In this document: positions 36,314 to 44,224 of the stretch, one piece after another
Layout: each line of letters begins with the position of its first letter
Position numbering within the stretch: the stretch's first letter is position 1
Origin: Antrihabitans auranticaus
GTDB lineage: Bacteria; Actinomycetota; Actinomycetes; Mycobacteriales; Mycobacteriaceae
Length of the DNA stretch: 64,000 nt
NCBI RefSeq assembly: GCF_016481275.1
Contig: NZ_JAEMNW010000006.1
Coordinates: forward strand, 124,001 to 188,000
Reading direction: 5' to 3'
Notes under the pieces: generated by a model
Database searches by the model: none
The model's input: only the letters and a program-made list of their open reading frames with translations
What the model was told of the DNA's origin: nothing
Position numbers and translations under genes: made by a program

Positions 36314-37183
36314 CTAGATGTCAGCGCCGGCTGCGCGCAAGGCCTGCCGGGCCGCGCGCACGATCGACCACGGTTCTTCGCGCAGCCGACGAGCACTGAC
36401 ACGGATCACCGTCCACCCCAGCCGGGCGAGAATTTCGCTCCGCTCGATGTCCCACGCTCGCTGGTTCTCGTCGGTCCAGTGCTGGTGCCCGTCGTACTCG
36501 ACGATGACCTTCCATTGCTCCCAGCCCAGGTCGGCGCGTGCGACCACCCGCCCGACCTCATCGCGGATCTTCAGTTGCGTTGTCGGCTTCGGTAGGTCGC
36601 CCGCGATCAATATCAGCCTGGTGCGCGTTTCCTGCGGTGACTCGGCTCCCGTGTCGACCAGTTCGAGAGCTTTACGGAGCAACACGATGTGCCGTGCTCC
36701 GCGATGCTGGTCGGCGACGGTGGAAATCTCCCCGGGTTTGAGGTCGGTAGCGCGACACAGCGCGTCGAGCGAGGCCACGGCGCGCGGTAGCGGTGGCCGA
36801 CGTCCCAGGTCGTAGCCCGTGCGCGCCGGTGTCGTCGCGAGCATCCCGCAATAGACGCCGAACTCGTCGGGAGCTAGTGAGTCGCCGTGAATGCGAACGC
36901 CGTCGACTCCGCGGCGACTACCCGTTCGAAACAGTTCGGCGGGGGCAGCCGGATCGATCCACTGCGTGCCATGAATTGCCGCCGCCGACGTGCCGGCCAG
37001 AATTCCGTCGTCGGCTGCCCATAGCGACGCGGCCTCGGCGCGCAGCGACGCGGTCAATTCGACGTCCCTCTCGATGTAGACGTCGCGGTGCAGGCGACGA
37101 AAATCCAAGCGCAGTGAGCGAGTCGAAACGGCTCCGGTACCCACAGCGACACTGCCGACGAACGGTCTCTCGAATTCCCCCAT
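36314..37183 (-). CDS. DUF559 domain protein (AbiEi-like N-terminus, Vsr-like endonuclease fold)
   Basis: 289 residues. The N-terminal part (STRSLRLDFRRLHRDVYIER, then GTSAAAIHGTQWI) is like the AbiEi-type antitoxin domain common in such proteins. The C-terminal DUF559 domain has VIVEYDGHQHWTDENQRAWD, then ERSEILARLGWTVIRVSARR, the restriction-endonuclease-like core related to very-short-patch repair enzymes. No partner toxin gene is adjacent. The gene is exactly bracketed by two copies of a 61-bp palindromic element, suggesting it moves with them. Nuclease activity is inferred from the fold. Confidence 0.82.
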   Translation of the reverse strand: MGEFERPFVGSVAVGTGAVSTRSLRLDFRRLHRDVYIERDVELTASLRAEAASLWAADDGILAGTSAAAIHGTQWIDPAAPAELFRTGSRRGVDGVRIHGDSLAPDEFGVYCGMLATTPARTGYDLGRRPPLPRAVASLDALCRATDLKPGEISTVADQHRGARHIVLLRKALELVDTGAESPQETRTRLILIAGDLPKPTTQLKIRDEVGRVVARADLGWEQWKVIVEYDGHQHWTDENQRAWDIERSEILARLGWTVIRVSARRLREEPWSIVRAARQALRAAGADI

Positions 37184-37266
37184 ACCTGCACATTGGCTGA
37201 CGACAAGGCCCCGGAACAGATGGATCTTCGCGATTGTGGATAACCCTGCCGGACTATCCCCAACCT

Positions 37267-37327
37267 GCCGAGTGTGCAGATTCTGTCGCGGATGTCGAGT
37301 AACGGCGACAGCAAGTGCACACTCGGC
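37267..37327. repeat. 61-bp palindromic element, right copy (perfect arms)
   Basis: GCCGAGTGTGCA (37267-37278) and TGCACACTCGGC (37316-37327) are perfect 12-bp inverted arms. Within the 37-base interior CTGTCGC and GCGACAG form a second perfect stem, giving a long two-step hairpin. It lies in the gap upstream of the DUF559 gene. Confidence 0.75.
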
Positions 37328-37356
37328 GGGTTGGGACCGGCCGGGTTGGGACCGGC
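37327..37356. repeat. Two perfect copies of a 15-bp tandem repeat
   Basis: CGGGTTGGGACCGGC is repeated at 37327-37341 and 37342-37356. It starts on the last base of the palindromic element and ends 8 bases before the KASIII-like stop codon. Confidence 0.7.
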
Positions 37357-37363
37357 GCGGGGG

Positions 37364-38392
37364 CTAATTCGGCGCAGCTCCCCAACGAACCGCGGCGGCG
37401 GCGGCGAAGTCACCGGCGTGGGCGAAGGCCGACATGAGAACCAGGGAGCCGTTCTTGATCCGGCCGGCCTGGTTCTCGATGTCCAGGGTGACGGGAATGC
37501 CTGCGCCGAACAGGTTTCCGCATTCGTCGAAGGTGTTGGGGTACTGCTCGTCCGAGAGTTCCAGGGCGTCGCGCCAGTTGCGCAGGAACAGGCGGTTGGG
37601 CTGGTTGCTCACAAAGGTGTCGACGTTCTTCGCCTCGATGCCGACCTCGTCGCAGACGGCCATGGCGACTTCGGGCACGAGCTGGTTGCCGCGTGCGAAG
37701 ACCTTCATGACCTTGCTTTCGGTGAAGGCGATGCGCAGCTGACCGGTGCCGGGCTCCCAGTACTTTCGCTGCGGCTCGACCTCACCGGTCATGTCGCCGG
37801 CGTATTCCGGGTAGTTGCGGAACACGGCACCCAGGACCGGTGCGTCGTCGGACTTGCGCAGCAGGCCCACACCGCAGCCGTCGCCGGGGATGGTCGCCTG
37901 CGCGAGCTTGCGAACGTCGGACTGGGTGAAGATCTGACCGGCGCTGTTCTGCACCGAAACGATCAAAGCCGTTCGCGCAGTGGATGACTGCAGCAGTTTC
38001 TGAGCGAGCGCGATCATGTAGACGAACGACGCGCAGCCGCTGTTGTGCAGGTCGATGACCCACGTCGGGCTCATGCCCATGCGCTTGGCGAGGTCGGCGC
38101 CACAACCGATGACCGGCAGGTCGGGCAGCTGGGTGTGGGTGATGAGGATGTCGGCGCCCAGGACTTCGTCGGCACCGTTGCGCTCGATCAGCTTCTGCAT
38201 CGCGCGTTCGGCCATGTCGACGGCGGATTCGCCCTCGGCGACGTGATGGCGGAAGCTGGGCGACCGGAACATGATGTTCTTCGCCATGCGGTCGCTCTTC
38301 GCGTATTGGGTGAAATATTCTGTTGGGACGCGGTTTTCGGGCAGGTAGCTCGCGATGTCGATCAGGGAAACGGCGTCTACGGGGGCGTTCAT
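37364..38392 (-). CDS. KASIII-like (FabH-family) ketosynthase, copy B
   Basis: 342 residues with thiolase fold. Nucleophile Cys120 is in HNSGCASF. The position of the usual HQAN is NQPN (Asn263) and the third site is CGNLFGAGIP (Asn293). The catalytic His is therefore replaced, so ordinary decarboxylative condensation is doubtful. It starts DAVSLIDIASYLPENRVP and ends SAFAHAGDFAAAAAVRWG. It is a close paralogue of the gene at 39507-40526, from which it is separated by the aminotransferase gene. An 86-bp gap precedes it. Probably makes a C-C, ester or amide bond from an acyl thioester in a small-molecule pathway; substrate unknown. Confidence 0.85.
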   Translation of the reverse strand: MNAPVDAVSLIDIASYLPENRVPTEYFTQYAKSDRMAKNIMFRSPSFRHHVAEGESAVDMAERAMQKLIERNGADEVLGADILITHTQLPDLPVIGCGADLAKRMGMSPTWVIDLHNSGCASFVYMIALAQKLLQSSTARTALIVSVQNSAGQIFTQSDVRKLAQATIPGDGCGVGLLRKSDDAPVLGAVFRNYPEYAGDMTGEVEPQRKYWEPGTGQLRIAFTESKVMKVFARGNQLVPEVAMAVCDEVGIEAKNVDTFVSNQPNRLFLRNWRDALELSDEQYPNTFDECGNLFGAGIPVTLDIENQAGRIKNGSLVLMSAFAHAGDFAAAAAVRWGAAPN

Positions 38393-38478
38393 GCGTGGCT
38401 CGCTTTCGGTTCTTCGGGCATGTGTGTACCGCCTCGCGCTGCCGAAGCAGGCGCGGGGACGGGGTATGGAATTGGGGA

Positions 38479-39510
38479 TCAGGCGTGCGAGAGTGCCTCC
38501 AGCACAGCCCGGCTCGCCGCCGGGTCGCCGACCGCTATGCGTGCGCTGCCATCCGGATAGGCCTTGACGGTGATTCCTGCTCGCGTGAGCTTGGGCGCAA
38601 TGTCCGGGCCCTTCAGGTACAGGAAGTTCGCAAAGCTACGCGGGACGCGAACACCCATACGCAGCAGTGCGTTACGCAGATACTCCCGCTCGGAGGTAAT
38701 CCGCGCGACGCGGTCTTGCAACTCGTGCTCGGCGGCGTAGGACGCAGTGACGGCCGCTACCGCCGCAGAGTTCACACCGAACGGCAGCTGCCACCGGCGG
38801 ACCCGCTCGACGAGCTCATGAGACCCGAACGCATACCCGATTCGAAGGCCGGCGAGTCCATGAGCTTTCGAAAATGTCCGCAGCACAAGCAGGTTCGGGT
38901 GCCGCTCCACCAATGCACGAGCGTCTATCGCGTTCGCGTCGTTGACGAACTCGACGTAGGCCTCGTCGAGAATCACGACCACACGACGCGGAATCGCATT
39001 CAGAAACTGCTCGAGTTCCGTTGCGGTGACCAATGTTCCGGTCGGATTGTGTGGCCGGCAGACCACCATGACGCTCGTCTTGCGGTCCACCGTCAGTGCC
39101 ATCCGGCGCAGGTCCTGGCGTCCGGCGGTATCCATCGGTACAGGGGTTGCGCGGACGCCGACAATGGAGGCCATGATCGGGTAGCCGTCGAAGTTCGGCA
39201 TTGCGAACACGATTCGCTCGCCGGCCTTCATCACTGCCTGCATGATCTGCATGGCGACGCCGGTTGCGCCGGAGCCGACGACCACCTGGTCCGGCATCAC
39301 GCCGATACGGTTCGCGATCACCCGCGGCAGCCGCTCCGGCAGGAATTCCGGGTACCTGTTGGCGTGCGCCATCACGTTGTTCAGCGCTTTCAGCACCGAA
39401 GGCAATGGCGGAAAGGGGTTTTCGCTGAGTCCCAGTTCGAAGCCGCGGCCCGGCAACGCCGTGTGGGTCGCGTCGAATGGAATTGTGGGGTCGAGCATTT
39501 CTGCAGTCAT
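38479..39510 (-). CDS. PLP-dependent class I/II aminotransferase (HisC-like)
   Basis: 343 residues. PLP-site residues: SGATGVAMQIM, Asn155 in RPHNPTG, Asp182 in ILDEAYVEF and Schiff-base Lys215 in LRTFSKAHGLAGLRIGY. The family is histidinol-phosphate/aromatic aminotransferase, but there are no his genes here. It is sandwiched between two ketosynthase-like genes and starts at ATG 39510 overlapping the upstream stop (ATGA), so it belongs to this pathway. It probably transaminates an alpha-keto or beta-keto product; inference only. Confidence 0.87.
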   Translation of the reverse strand: MTAEMLDPTIPFDATHTALPGRGFELGLSENPFPPLPSVLKALNNVMAHANRYPEFLPERLPRVIANRIGVMPDQVVVGSGATGVAMQIMQAVMKAGERIVFAMPNFDGYPIMASIVGVRATPVPMDTAGRQDLRRMALTVDRKTSVMVVCRPHNPTGTLVTATELEQFLNAIPRRVVVILDEAYVEFVNDANAIDARALVERHPNLLVLRTFSKAHGLAGLRIGYAFGSHELVERVRRWQLPFGVNSAAVAAVTASYAAEHELQDRVARITSEREYLRNALLRMGVRVPRSFANFLYLKGPDIAPKLTRAGITVKAYPDGSARIAVGDPAASRAVLEALSHA

Positions 39511-40526
39511 GTCGTGGGCTCCGCTCCCCATCGCACTGCTGCCGCTCCGGCGAAATCACCCGCGTGGGCGAAGGCCGACATCAGCACCAGCGATCCGTTT
39601 TTGATCCGTCCCTCCCTGTTCGCTGTATCCAGGTTCACGGGAATTCCTGCGCCGAAAAGGTTTCCGCACTCGTCGAACGTGTCGAAGTGCTTCTCGGGTT
39701 CGAGCTCGAGCGCCTCGCGCCAGTTCCGCAGGAACAGTCGGTTGGGCTGGTTGGTCACCAGGAGGTCGACATCTTTCGACTTGACGCCGATCTGATCGCA
39801 TGCGGCAATCGCAACCTCGGGGACCAGGCGGTTTCCGCGTGCGAAAACCTTCATGATCTTGCTTTCGGTGAACGAGACCCGCCATTGGCCGGGTCCCGCT
39901 TCCCAGTACTTACGGGGTGGATCGACTTCGCCGGTCATGTCGCCGGCGAACTCCGGGTAGTTGCGGCAGACGATGCTCAGGAACGGTGCCTCGTCGCCCT
40001 TTCGCAACAAACCTGCGCCGCAGCCGTCGCCGGGTACGACGGCCTGGGCAAGTTTGCGAACCTCGGTCTGAGTCATGCCCTGACCTGCGACGTTCTGCAC
40101 GGCAACGATAAGCGCGGACGTCGCCGACGTGCTGCTCATGATCGTCTGCGCAATCTTCGTCATGTAGACGAACGACGCGCAGCCGCCGTTGTGGACATCG
40201 AGGATCCACTCCGGATTCATGCCCATGCGCTTGGCGAGGTCGGCGCCGCAACCGATGACCGGCATGTCCGGCAGCTGCGTGTGGGTGAGCAGGATGTCCA
40301 CCCCCAGGACCGCGTCCGCACCGTTTCGTTCGATCAGCGGGGCCATCGCTCGCTCGGCCATGTCCACGGCGGTCTCGTCCTGTGCGACGTGATGCCGGAA
40401 CGTCGGCGCTCGGAACATGATGTTCTTAGCCATCCGGTCCGAGCGCGCGAACTGAGTGAAGTACTCGGTGGGAACGCGGTTCTCGGGCAGATAGCTGGCT
40501 ACATCGACCAAGCTGATCGGATCCAT
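39507..40526 (-). CDS. KASIII-like (FabH-family) ketosynthase, copy A
   Basis: 339 residues, a close paralogue of the 37364 gene over its full length. Cys116 in HNGGCASF is the nucleophile; NQPN replaces the HQAN motif and CGNLFGAGIPV holds the conserved Asn. Both copies share the unusual NQPNRLFLRNW stretch, so the His loss is a property of the subfamily and not decay. It begins 4 bp after the SRPBCC stop on the minus strand. The two ketosynthases may act as a heterodimer (as PqsB/PqsC do) or on successive substrates. Confidence 0.85.
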   Translation of the reverse strand: MDPISLVDVASYLPENRVPTEYFTQFARSDRMAKNIMFRAPTFRHHVAQDETAVDMAERAMAPLIERNGADAVLGVDILLTHTQLPDMPVIGCGADLAKRMGMNPEWILDVHNGGCASFVYMTKIAQTIMSSTSATSALIVAVQNVAGQGMTQTEVRKLAQAVVPGDGCGAGLLRKGDEAPFLSIVCRNYPEFAGDMTGEVDPPRKYWEAGPGQWRVSFTESKIMKVFARGNRLVPEVAIAACDQIGVKSKDVDLLVTNQPNRLFLRNWREALELEPEKHFDTFDECGNLFGAGIPVNLDTANREGRIKNGSLVLMSAFAHAGDFAGAAAVRWGAEPTT

Positions 40527-40530
40527 AGGG

Positions 40531-41187
40531 TCAGTCCATCCACTTCGGTTTGATGGGCAGACCGTTCGCTGCGCGGTATTCGCAGATCGCCTTCATGTTG
40601 TCCATCTCGATCTGGTGGCCGGCGGAGAACATGTCCCAGAAGTCACCGACCCAGACCGGGCGACCCTTCGGCGCGGTCTCCGGGTACGGGTTCTTGTCGT
40701 AGAACGGGTGGTGGCAATTGGTCCACAGCACAACCGAACCGGGCTTGTTGAAGACGAGCTGCGCGTCGACGACCCGGATCAGGTAGATCATCCACAGATG
40801 CTGGCCCTGGTCCCATGCGCAGTGGTAGTCGACGGTCATCGCGTCCGGGTTGGCGACCGTGCGGGTGTAGATCTTGGTGTTCTTGCCGATCCGGTCGTCG
40901 GAGACCCACAGGCCGGGCTCTTCCGTCTCTTCGAAGCCACGCAAGCTGTAGGTCCACTCCTCGAGGCTGCGCGTATCGGCGAGATACTCGTACACCTCTC
41001 GCGGCGGCGCTGCGATGTAGGCGTTGACCGGGCAATATTCGCCGAAGACCTGGTTGTGCGGGTACACCGAACGCAGCATGTCCACGAGGATCGGCGTGGT
41101 CTCGTCCTTGTCGGAATTCTCGATCCGCAAGATGCCGGGAATGGTCTCCTCTGGCAGGTCACACAGTGCGGGAAGTTCTATCGTCAC
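40531..41187 (-). CDS. SRPBCC/START-fold protein (polyketide cyclase-like)
   Basis: 218 residues with no signal peptide. The central part shows the helix-grip start YCPVNAYIAAPPREVYEYLA followed by DTRSLEEWTYSLRGF, and the long C-terminal helix region near GDFWDMFSAGHQIEMDNMK. Such domains bind hydrophobic ligands or act as aromatases/cyclases. GTG 41187 overlaps the ThDP enzyme stop by 4 bp and has an AGGAG site 8 bases upstream. It likely handles the intermediate of the locus; specific chemistry is not readable. Confidence 0.78.
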   Translation of the reverse strand: MTIELPALCDLPEETIPGILRIENSDKDETTPILVDMLRSVYPHNQVFGEYCPVNAYIAAPPREVYEYLADTRSLEEWTYSLRGFEETEEPGLWVSDDRIGKNTKIYTRTVANPDAMTVDYHCAWDQGQHLWMIYLIRVVDAQLVFNKPGSVVLWTNCHHPFYDKNPYPETAPKGRPVWVGDFWDMFSAGHQIEMDNMKAICEYRAANGLPIKPKWMD

Positions 41188-42872
41188 GGGTTTGTCTCCT
41201 CGATGGGCGTGCTGTTCAGGAATGGAACGAAGGGCGGGATCTCGTCGGGGTCGCAGTCCACCGAGATGAACTGCGGACCTTCGGTTTCGGCGATACCTGC
41301 CAGTGCGTCTGTCAGCTCGCCGATATTTCTGGCGGCGAACGCCGGCAACGTCGGGAACATCGCGGCGATTCCCTCGCCGAGCAGTGCTGGCCGGAACCTG
41401 TTGAAGCTGTATCGATTTCGGTAGAAGATCTGCTCTCGCGTGACGCACATGGCGTGTGCGTTGTTATTGAATACGATGAACGTGACGGGAAGGTTCAGTT
41501 CGATCGCAGTATGAATTTCCATGCCGTGCATGTAGAAGGAGCCGTCTCCGGCGATCGCGAACGTCCGGCGGTTGCGTGCACAGGCCGAACCGATCGCCGC
41601 GCCGAAGGAGTAGCCCATGCCACCCATCCCGAGTGCGACGACGAACCGTCCGTCGCTGTCGACCGGCAGATGGTGAACGACTGCGGCGCCGGTGTTTCCG
41701 GCGTCGGCGAATACGTCGGAACCGGCCGGCATCATCGCGGCGATCGCGTCGACGGCGTCGCGATAGCGCAGCCCGGGTCCTGAGGCTTCCGGTACGCGCA
41801 GCCGGGTCGGCCGGGCCGAGGCTGGTGGCTCGGCATGGGTCCGGGTGTGCAGTGCCGCGGCGAGAGCGGCCAGTGTTCCGGCGAGATCGCCGCTCGTGGC
41901 GTGCATGCCCGCTACGAACGGTAGTTCTGCGCCGATGCTGACGACCTGCGTTTGCGCGAATGCGGCGTCGAGTCCGGCTTTCGACGTGACGGCCATCCGG
42001 GTGCCGACCAGGATGCACAACGACGAGTGGCGAACCGCGTCGACCAGTTCGACATTGCCCATGACGCCGGATACGCCGCTGAAGCCGTGTTCGGCTGAGC
42101 CGTAGACATCCTTTGCGTCCGGTGCAACGCCGACGGTGGCGTCGAGGACGTTGACGAGCATTCGGAGCTGGCGTCGCGCGTCGTCGCGCGCGACCTGATC
42201 GCCCGCGATGATCACGATCTTTCCGGTGAGCCTTGCGGCGCCGATCTGCGCCCGGACGGCGTCGATCGCCGCGATGTCCAACTTCGGGTACAGGGTGGGG
42301 CGCACGAACGGCGCCTTCGGTTCGAACATTTCCTGCTGAATATCCTTGGGCAGCAGCAGAATTCCCGGTCCGCCCTGCAACGCTTCGCGGACTGCGCGTT
42401 CGAGGTGGTATTCGATGTCTTCGGCACGCTCGACGCGCGCGCAGTAGCGCGAGAGCTCCGAGAACAGACGCAGCGCATCGATCGAGCCTGCCCGCCCGCT
42501 CGTGTCCTGGAAAGCGCCGTTGCCTTCCAGCGCCATGGGAGGCTGGCCGATCAGTGCGAGCACAGGTACGCGGGACGTGAACGCCTCGGCGAGGCCGGAA
42601 ACCAGGTTCATCGCACCGCCGCCAGATGTCGCTGCAACGACGCCGAGCCCGCTCGTCGAACGCGCGTAACCGTCCGCCATCGTCGCCGCAGAGAACTCGT
42701 GCTTGGCCACCACGCCTTGGACCGGTCCACCGGCGTCGAAGATGGCATCGTAGAGGTCCTCGATGTTGGCGCCGTCAACGCCGAACACGTGGTGGATACC
42801 GAGCGCCTCGATGGCCCTGACCAGGTAATCCACCACCCGGACGGGCCCTGAGCTTTCGGTACCGATCGCCAT
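41184..42872 (-). CDS. Thiamine diphosphate-dependent enzyme (acetolactate-synthase/decarboxylase family)
   Basis: 562 residues in the standard Pyr, central and PP domain order. Catalytic Glu59 in KHEFSAATMADGYA activates the cofactor. The ThDP-Mg motif is AGDGSFYMHGMEIHTAIEL followed by NNNAHAM. The central domain keeps the nucleotide-like pocket, but no acetolactate small subunit is encoded nearby. It therefore probably decarboxylates or ligates 2-oxo acids to acyloins for a specialised product. First gene of the biosynthetic operon; ATG 42872 has an AGGAG site and a SigL-type promoter upstream. Confidence 0.9.
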   Translation of the reverse strand: MAIGTESSGPVRVVDYLVRAIEALGIHHVFGVDGANIEDLYDAIFDAGGPVQGVVAKHEFSAATMADGYARSTSGLGVVAATSGGGAMNLVSGLAEAFTSRVPVLALIGQPPMALEGNGAFQDTSGRAGSIDALRLFSELSRYCARVERAEDIEYHLERAVREALQGGPGILLLPKDIQQEMFEPKAPFVRPTLYPKLDIAAIDAVRAQIGAARLTGKIVIIAGDQVARDDARRQLRMLVNVLDATVGVAPDAKDVYGSAEHGFSGVSGVMGNVELVDAVRHSSLCILVGTRMAVTSKAGLDAAFAQTQVVSIGAELPFVAGMHATSGDLAGTLAALAAALHTRTHAEPPASARPTRLRVPEASGPGLRYRDAVDAIAAMMPAGSDVFADAGNTGAAVVHHLPVDSDGRFVVALGMGGMGYSFGAAIGSACARNRRTFAIAGDGSFYMHGMEIHTAIELNLPVTFIVFNNNAHAMCVTREQIFYRNRYSFNRFRPALLGEGIAAMFPTLPAFAARNIGELTDALAGIAETEGPQFISVDCDPDEIPPFVPFLNSTPIEETNP

Positions 42873-42907
42873 CCGGCGCTCCTTTCGTGTGTAAGCCGTC
42901 CCCTAGT

Positions 42908-42935
42908 GATACGAGATCGGGGCGCGCTGGGTTCA
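42908..42935 (-). promoter_or_regulatory. SigL-type promoter for the ThDP/KASIII operon
   Basis: On the minus strand TGAACC (42935-42930), a 16-base spacer, then CGTATC (42913-42908), about 36 bases before ATG 42872. This fits the mycobacterial SigL consensus TGAACC-N16-CGT as I recall it. It lies between rslA and the operon. Confidence 0.7.
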
Positions 42936-42943
42936 GCGCTTTC

Positions 42944-43675
42944 TCACACGAATCCGACGAGAACCACCTTGTTAGTCGCGGCTGACCGGATGTCGACCCT
43001 TTCGATGTCGGACGGTGCTTCGCGTGTGGTCGCGGTAGGGGTGACGACGTCACCGGGCTTCGCCTCCCACTCTGCCAGCTTGGTCTCGACTCCGCCTGCT
43101 GTCACATACATCGCGTATCTGCCCGTATAGGAGCGAGGCGCTGTTCCGGCGTCGTAGCGGCAGACCATGTCCACCCGGGTTCCGCCGTCGGACAGGGCGA
43201 TCAGCTCGAAGTTCGCGGAAAGCGACGTCGGCTCCAGGCTCGACATCGAGCGCGCGGCAACGACCTCCTCGCTCACCCCAGGATGTGAGCTCGATTCCGG
43301 CCGTAGGGCAATCGTCACCGGAACGGCTATCGCGACCGCCGCGGCGACCGCAGCGATTCCCGCACCGATCGCGAGATACCTGGCACGACGACGTCGACTA
43401 CGGGTCTCGTCGATCAGGCGGTGCAGCAGCGCGGGAGGTGGCGCCGGGAGCTTGGCGGGCTGCTCGGGAATTCCGTCGTCGGTGACAAGCGACAGTGCAA
43501 CTTCTTCGGGAACGAGTGCGAGCATTCCGGGCAGTCCGGCAAGATCGGCAACGCCGGCGCGGCACGATTCGCACGCGGCGAGATGGTCCTGGTAGTCCCG
43601 GCGATCGGCCGGTGTGAGCGCGCCGAGCACGTAGGCCGCATCCCATGTGGCGTAGGGGTCCTGGTCGATACTCAT
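42944..43675 (-). CDS. rslA: Zinc-binding anti-sigma factor, RslA-like
   Basis: 243 residues. The cytoplasmic ZAS domain YATWDAAYVLGALTPADR is followed by the zinc motif HLAACESC (H-x3-C-x2-C, about 31-38). One helix (AIGAGIAAVAAAVAIAVPVT, about 103-122) anchors it, and an extracellular domain of about 120 residues follows. The DAAYVLGALxxADRR start matches M. tuberculosis RslA. ATG 43675 overlaps the sigma stop (ATGA). It is expected to hold SigL inactive until zinc release or oxidation. Confidence 0.82.
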   Translation of the reverse strand: MSIDQDPYATWDAAYVLGALTPADRRDYQDHLAACESCRAGVADLAGLPGMLALVPEEVALSLVTDDGIPEQPAKLPAPPPALLHRLIDETRSRRRRARYLAIGAGIAAVAAAVAIAVPVTIALRPESSSHPGVSEEVVAARSMSSLEPTSLSANFELIALSDGGTRVDMVCRYDAGTAPRSYTGRYAMYVTAGGVETKLAEWEAKPGDVVTPTATTREAPSDIERVDIRSAATNKVVLVGFV

Positions 43676-44178
43676 TTCGTCACCCCCATCTCCTGCATCG
43701 CGAGGCGTAGTGCGCGCATGCCGTAGTGCATCCGCGACTTGACGGTGCCGTCCGGGATTCGTAGCTCGGCGGCGATCTGCTGGGTCGACAACCCGCGGTA
43801 ATAGGCGGCGACGATGACCTCGCGATGTTCGATACTCAACGTCGCCAGCGCATCGGCGATCAGCCACGAGTCGAGTGCGCGGTCGGACTGGTCCGGACTC
43901 TGCTGCTCCGGTGGTGAGTCCATGCCGAATTCGCGACGACTGCGCGCACTGCGGTGTTCGTCGAAGGCGAGGTTCCGGGCGACTGTGAACAGCCACGCGC
44001 GCGCCGACATCGTCGACTGATCGAGCACGTTCGGGCGTTGCCACGCGCGTAGCAGAGTCTCTTGCACGATGTCTTCGGCCCGACCTGGATCGCCGATCAG
44101 GCCTAGCGTGTACCGCCATAGCGCCGATGCATGTTCGCTGTACAGCACTCGCATCAGTTCGGCCTGATCTTCGGGCAA
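43672..44178 (-). CDS. sigL: ECF RNA polymerase sigma factor, SigL-like
   Basis: 168 residues from TTG 44178. Region 2 is ALWRYTLGLIGDPGRAEDIVQETLLRAWQRP, with ARAWLFTVARNLAFDEHRSA; region 4 is LSIEHREVIVAAYYRGLSTQQIAAELRIPDGTVKSRMHYG. It matches mycobacterial SigL and is followed by its anti-sigma gene. An in-frame upstream extension to 44247 exists, but the SigL-type promoter lies inside it. TTG 44178 has a GGGAGG site 7 bases upstream, so the short form is preferred; ATG 44157 is also possible. Autoregulated by inference. Confidence 0.83.
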   Translation of the reverse strand: MPEDQAELMRVLYSEHASALWRYTLGLIGDPGRAEDIVQETLLRAWQRPNVLDQSTMSARAWLFTVARNLAFDEHRSARSRREFGMDSPPEQQSPDQSDRALDSWLIADALATLSIEHREVIVAAYYRGLSTQQIAAELRIPDGTVKSRMHYGMRALRLAMQEMGVTK

Positions 44179-44196
44179 CTCCTCACCTCCCGATGT

Positions 44197-44224
44197 ATCA
44201 CGATCCAGGGCGCCGAACGGTTCG
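44197..44224 (-). promoter_or_regulatory. SigL-type autoregulatory promoter
   Basis: On the minus strand CGAACC (44224-44219), a 16-base spacer, then CGTGAT (44202-44197). It sits about 20 bases upstream of TTG 44178 and has the same spacing as the promoter before the ThDP gene, one base off TGAACC. Confidence 0.6.

Noticed and set aside
36314-37183. A complete AbiE-type toxin-antitoxin system
   Set aside because: Only the AbiEi-like domain is present, fused to DUF559; there is no adjacent AbiEii nucleotidyltransferase gene.
36253-37327. Insertion sequence or integron
   Set aside because: No transposase or integrase is present and the palindromes are direct copies, not terminal inverted repeats of one element; treated as a possible small non-autonomous unit instead.
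38479-39510. Calling the aminotransferase hisC
   Set aside because: Sequence is HisC-like, but no histidine genes are nearby and it is embedded between two ketosynthase genes, so a specialised role is more likely.
41184-42872. Calling the ThDP enzyme acetolactate synthase (ilvB)
   Set aside because: No regulatory subunit or ilvC is adjacent and the context is a ketosynthase/aminotransferase operon; kept at family level.
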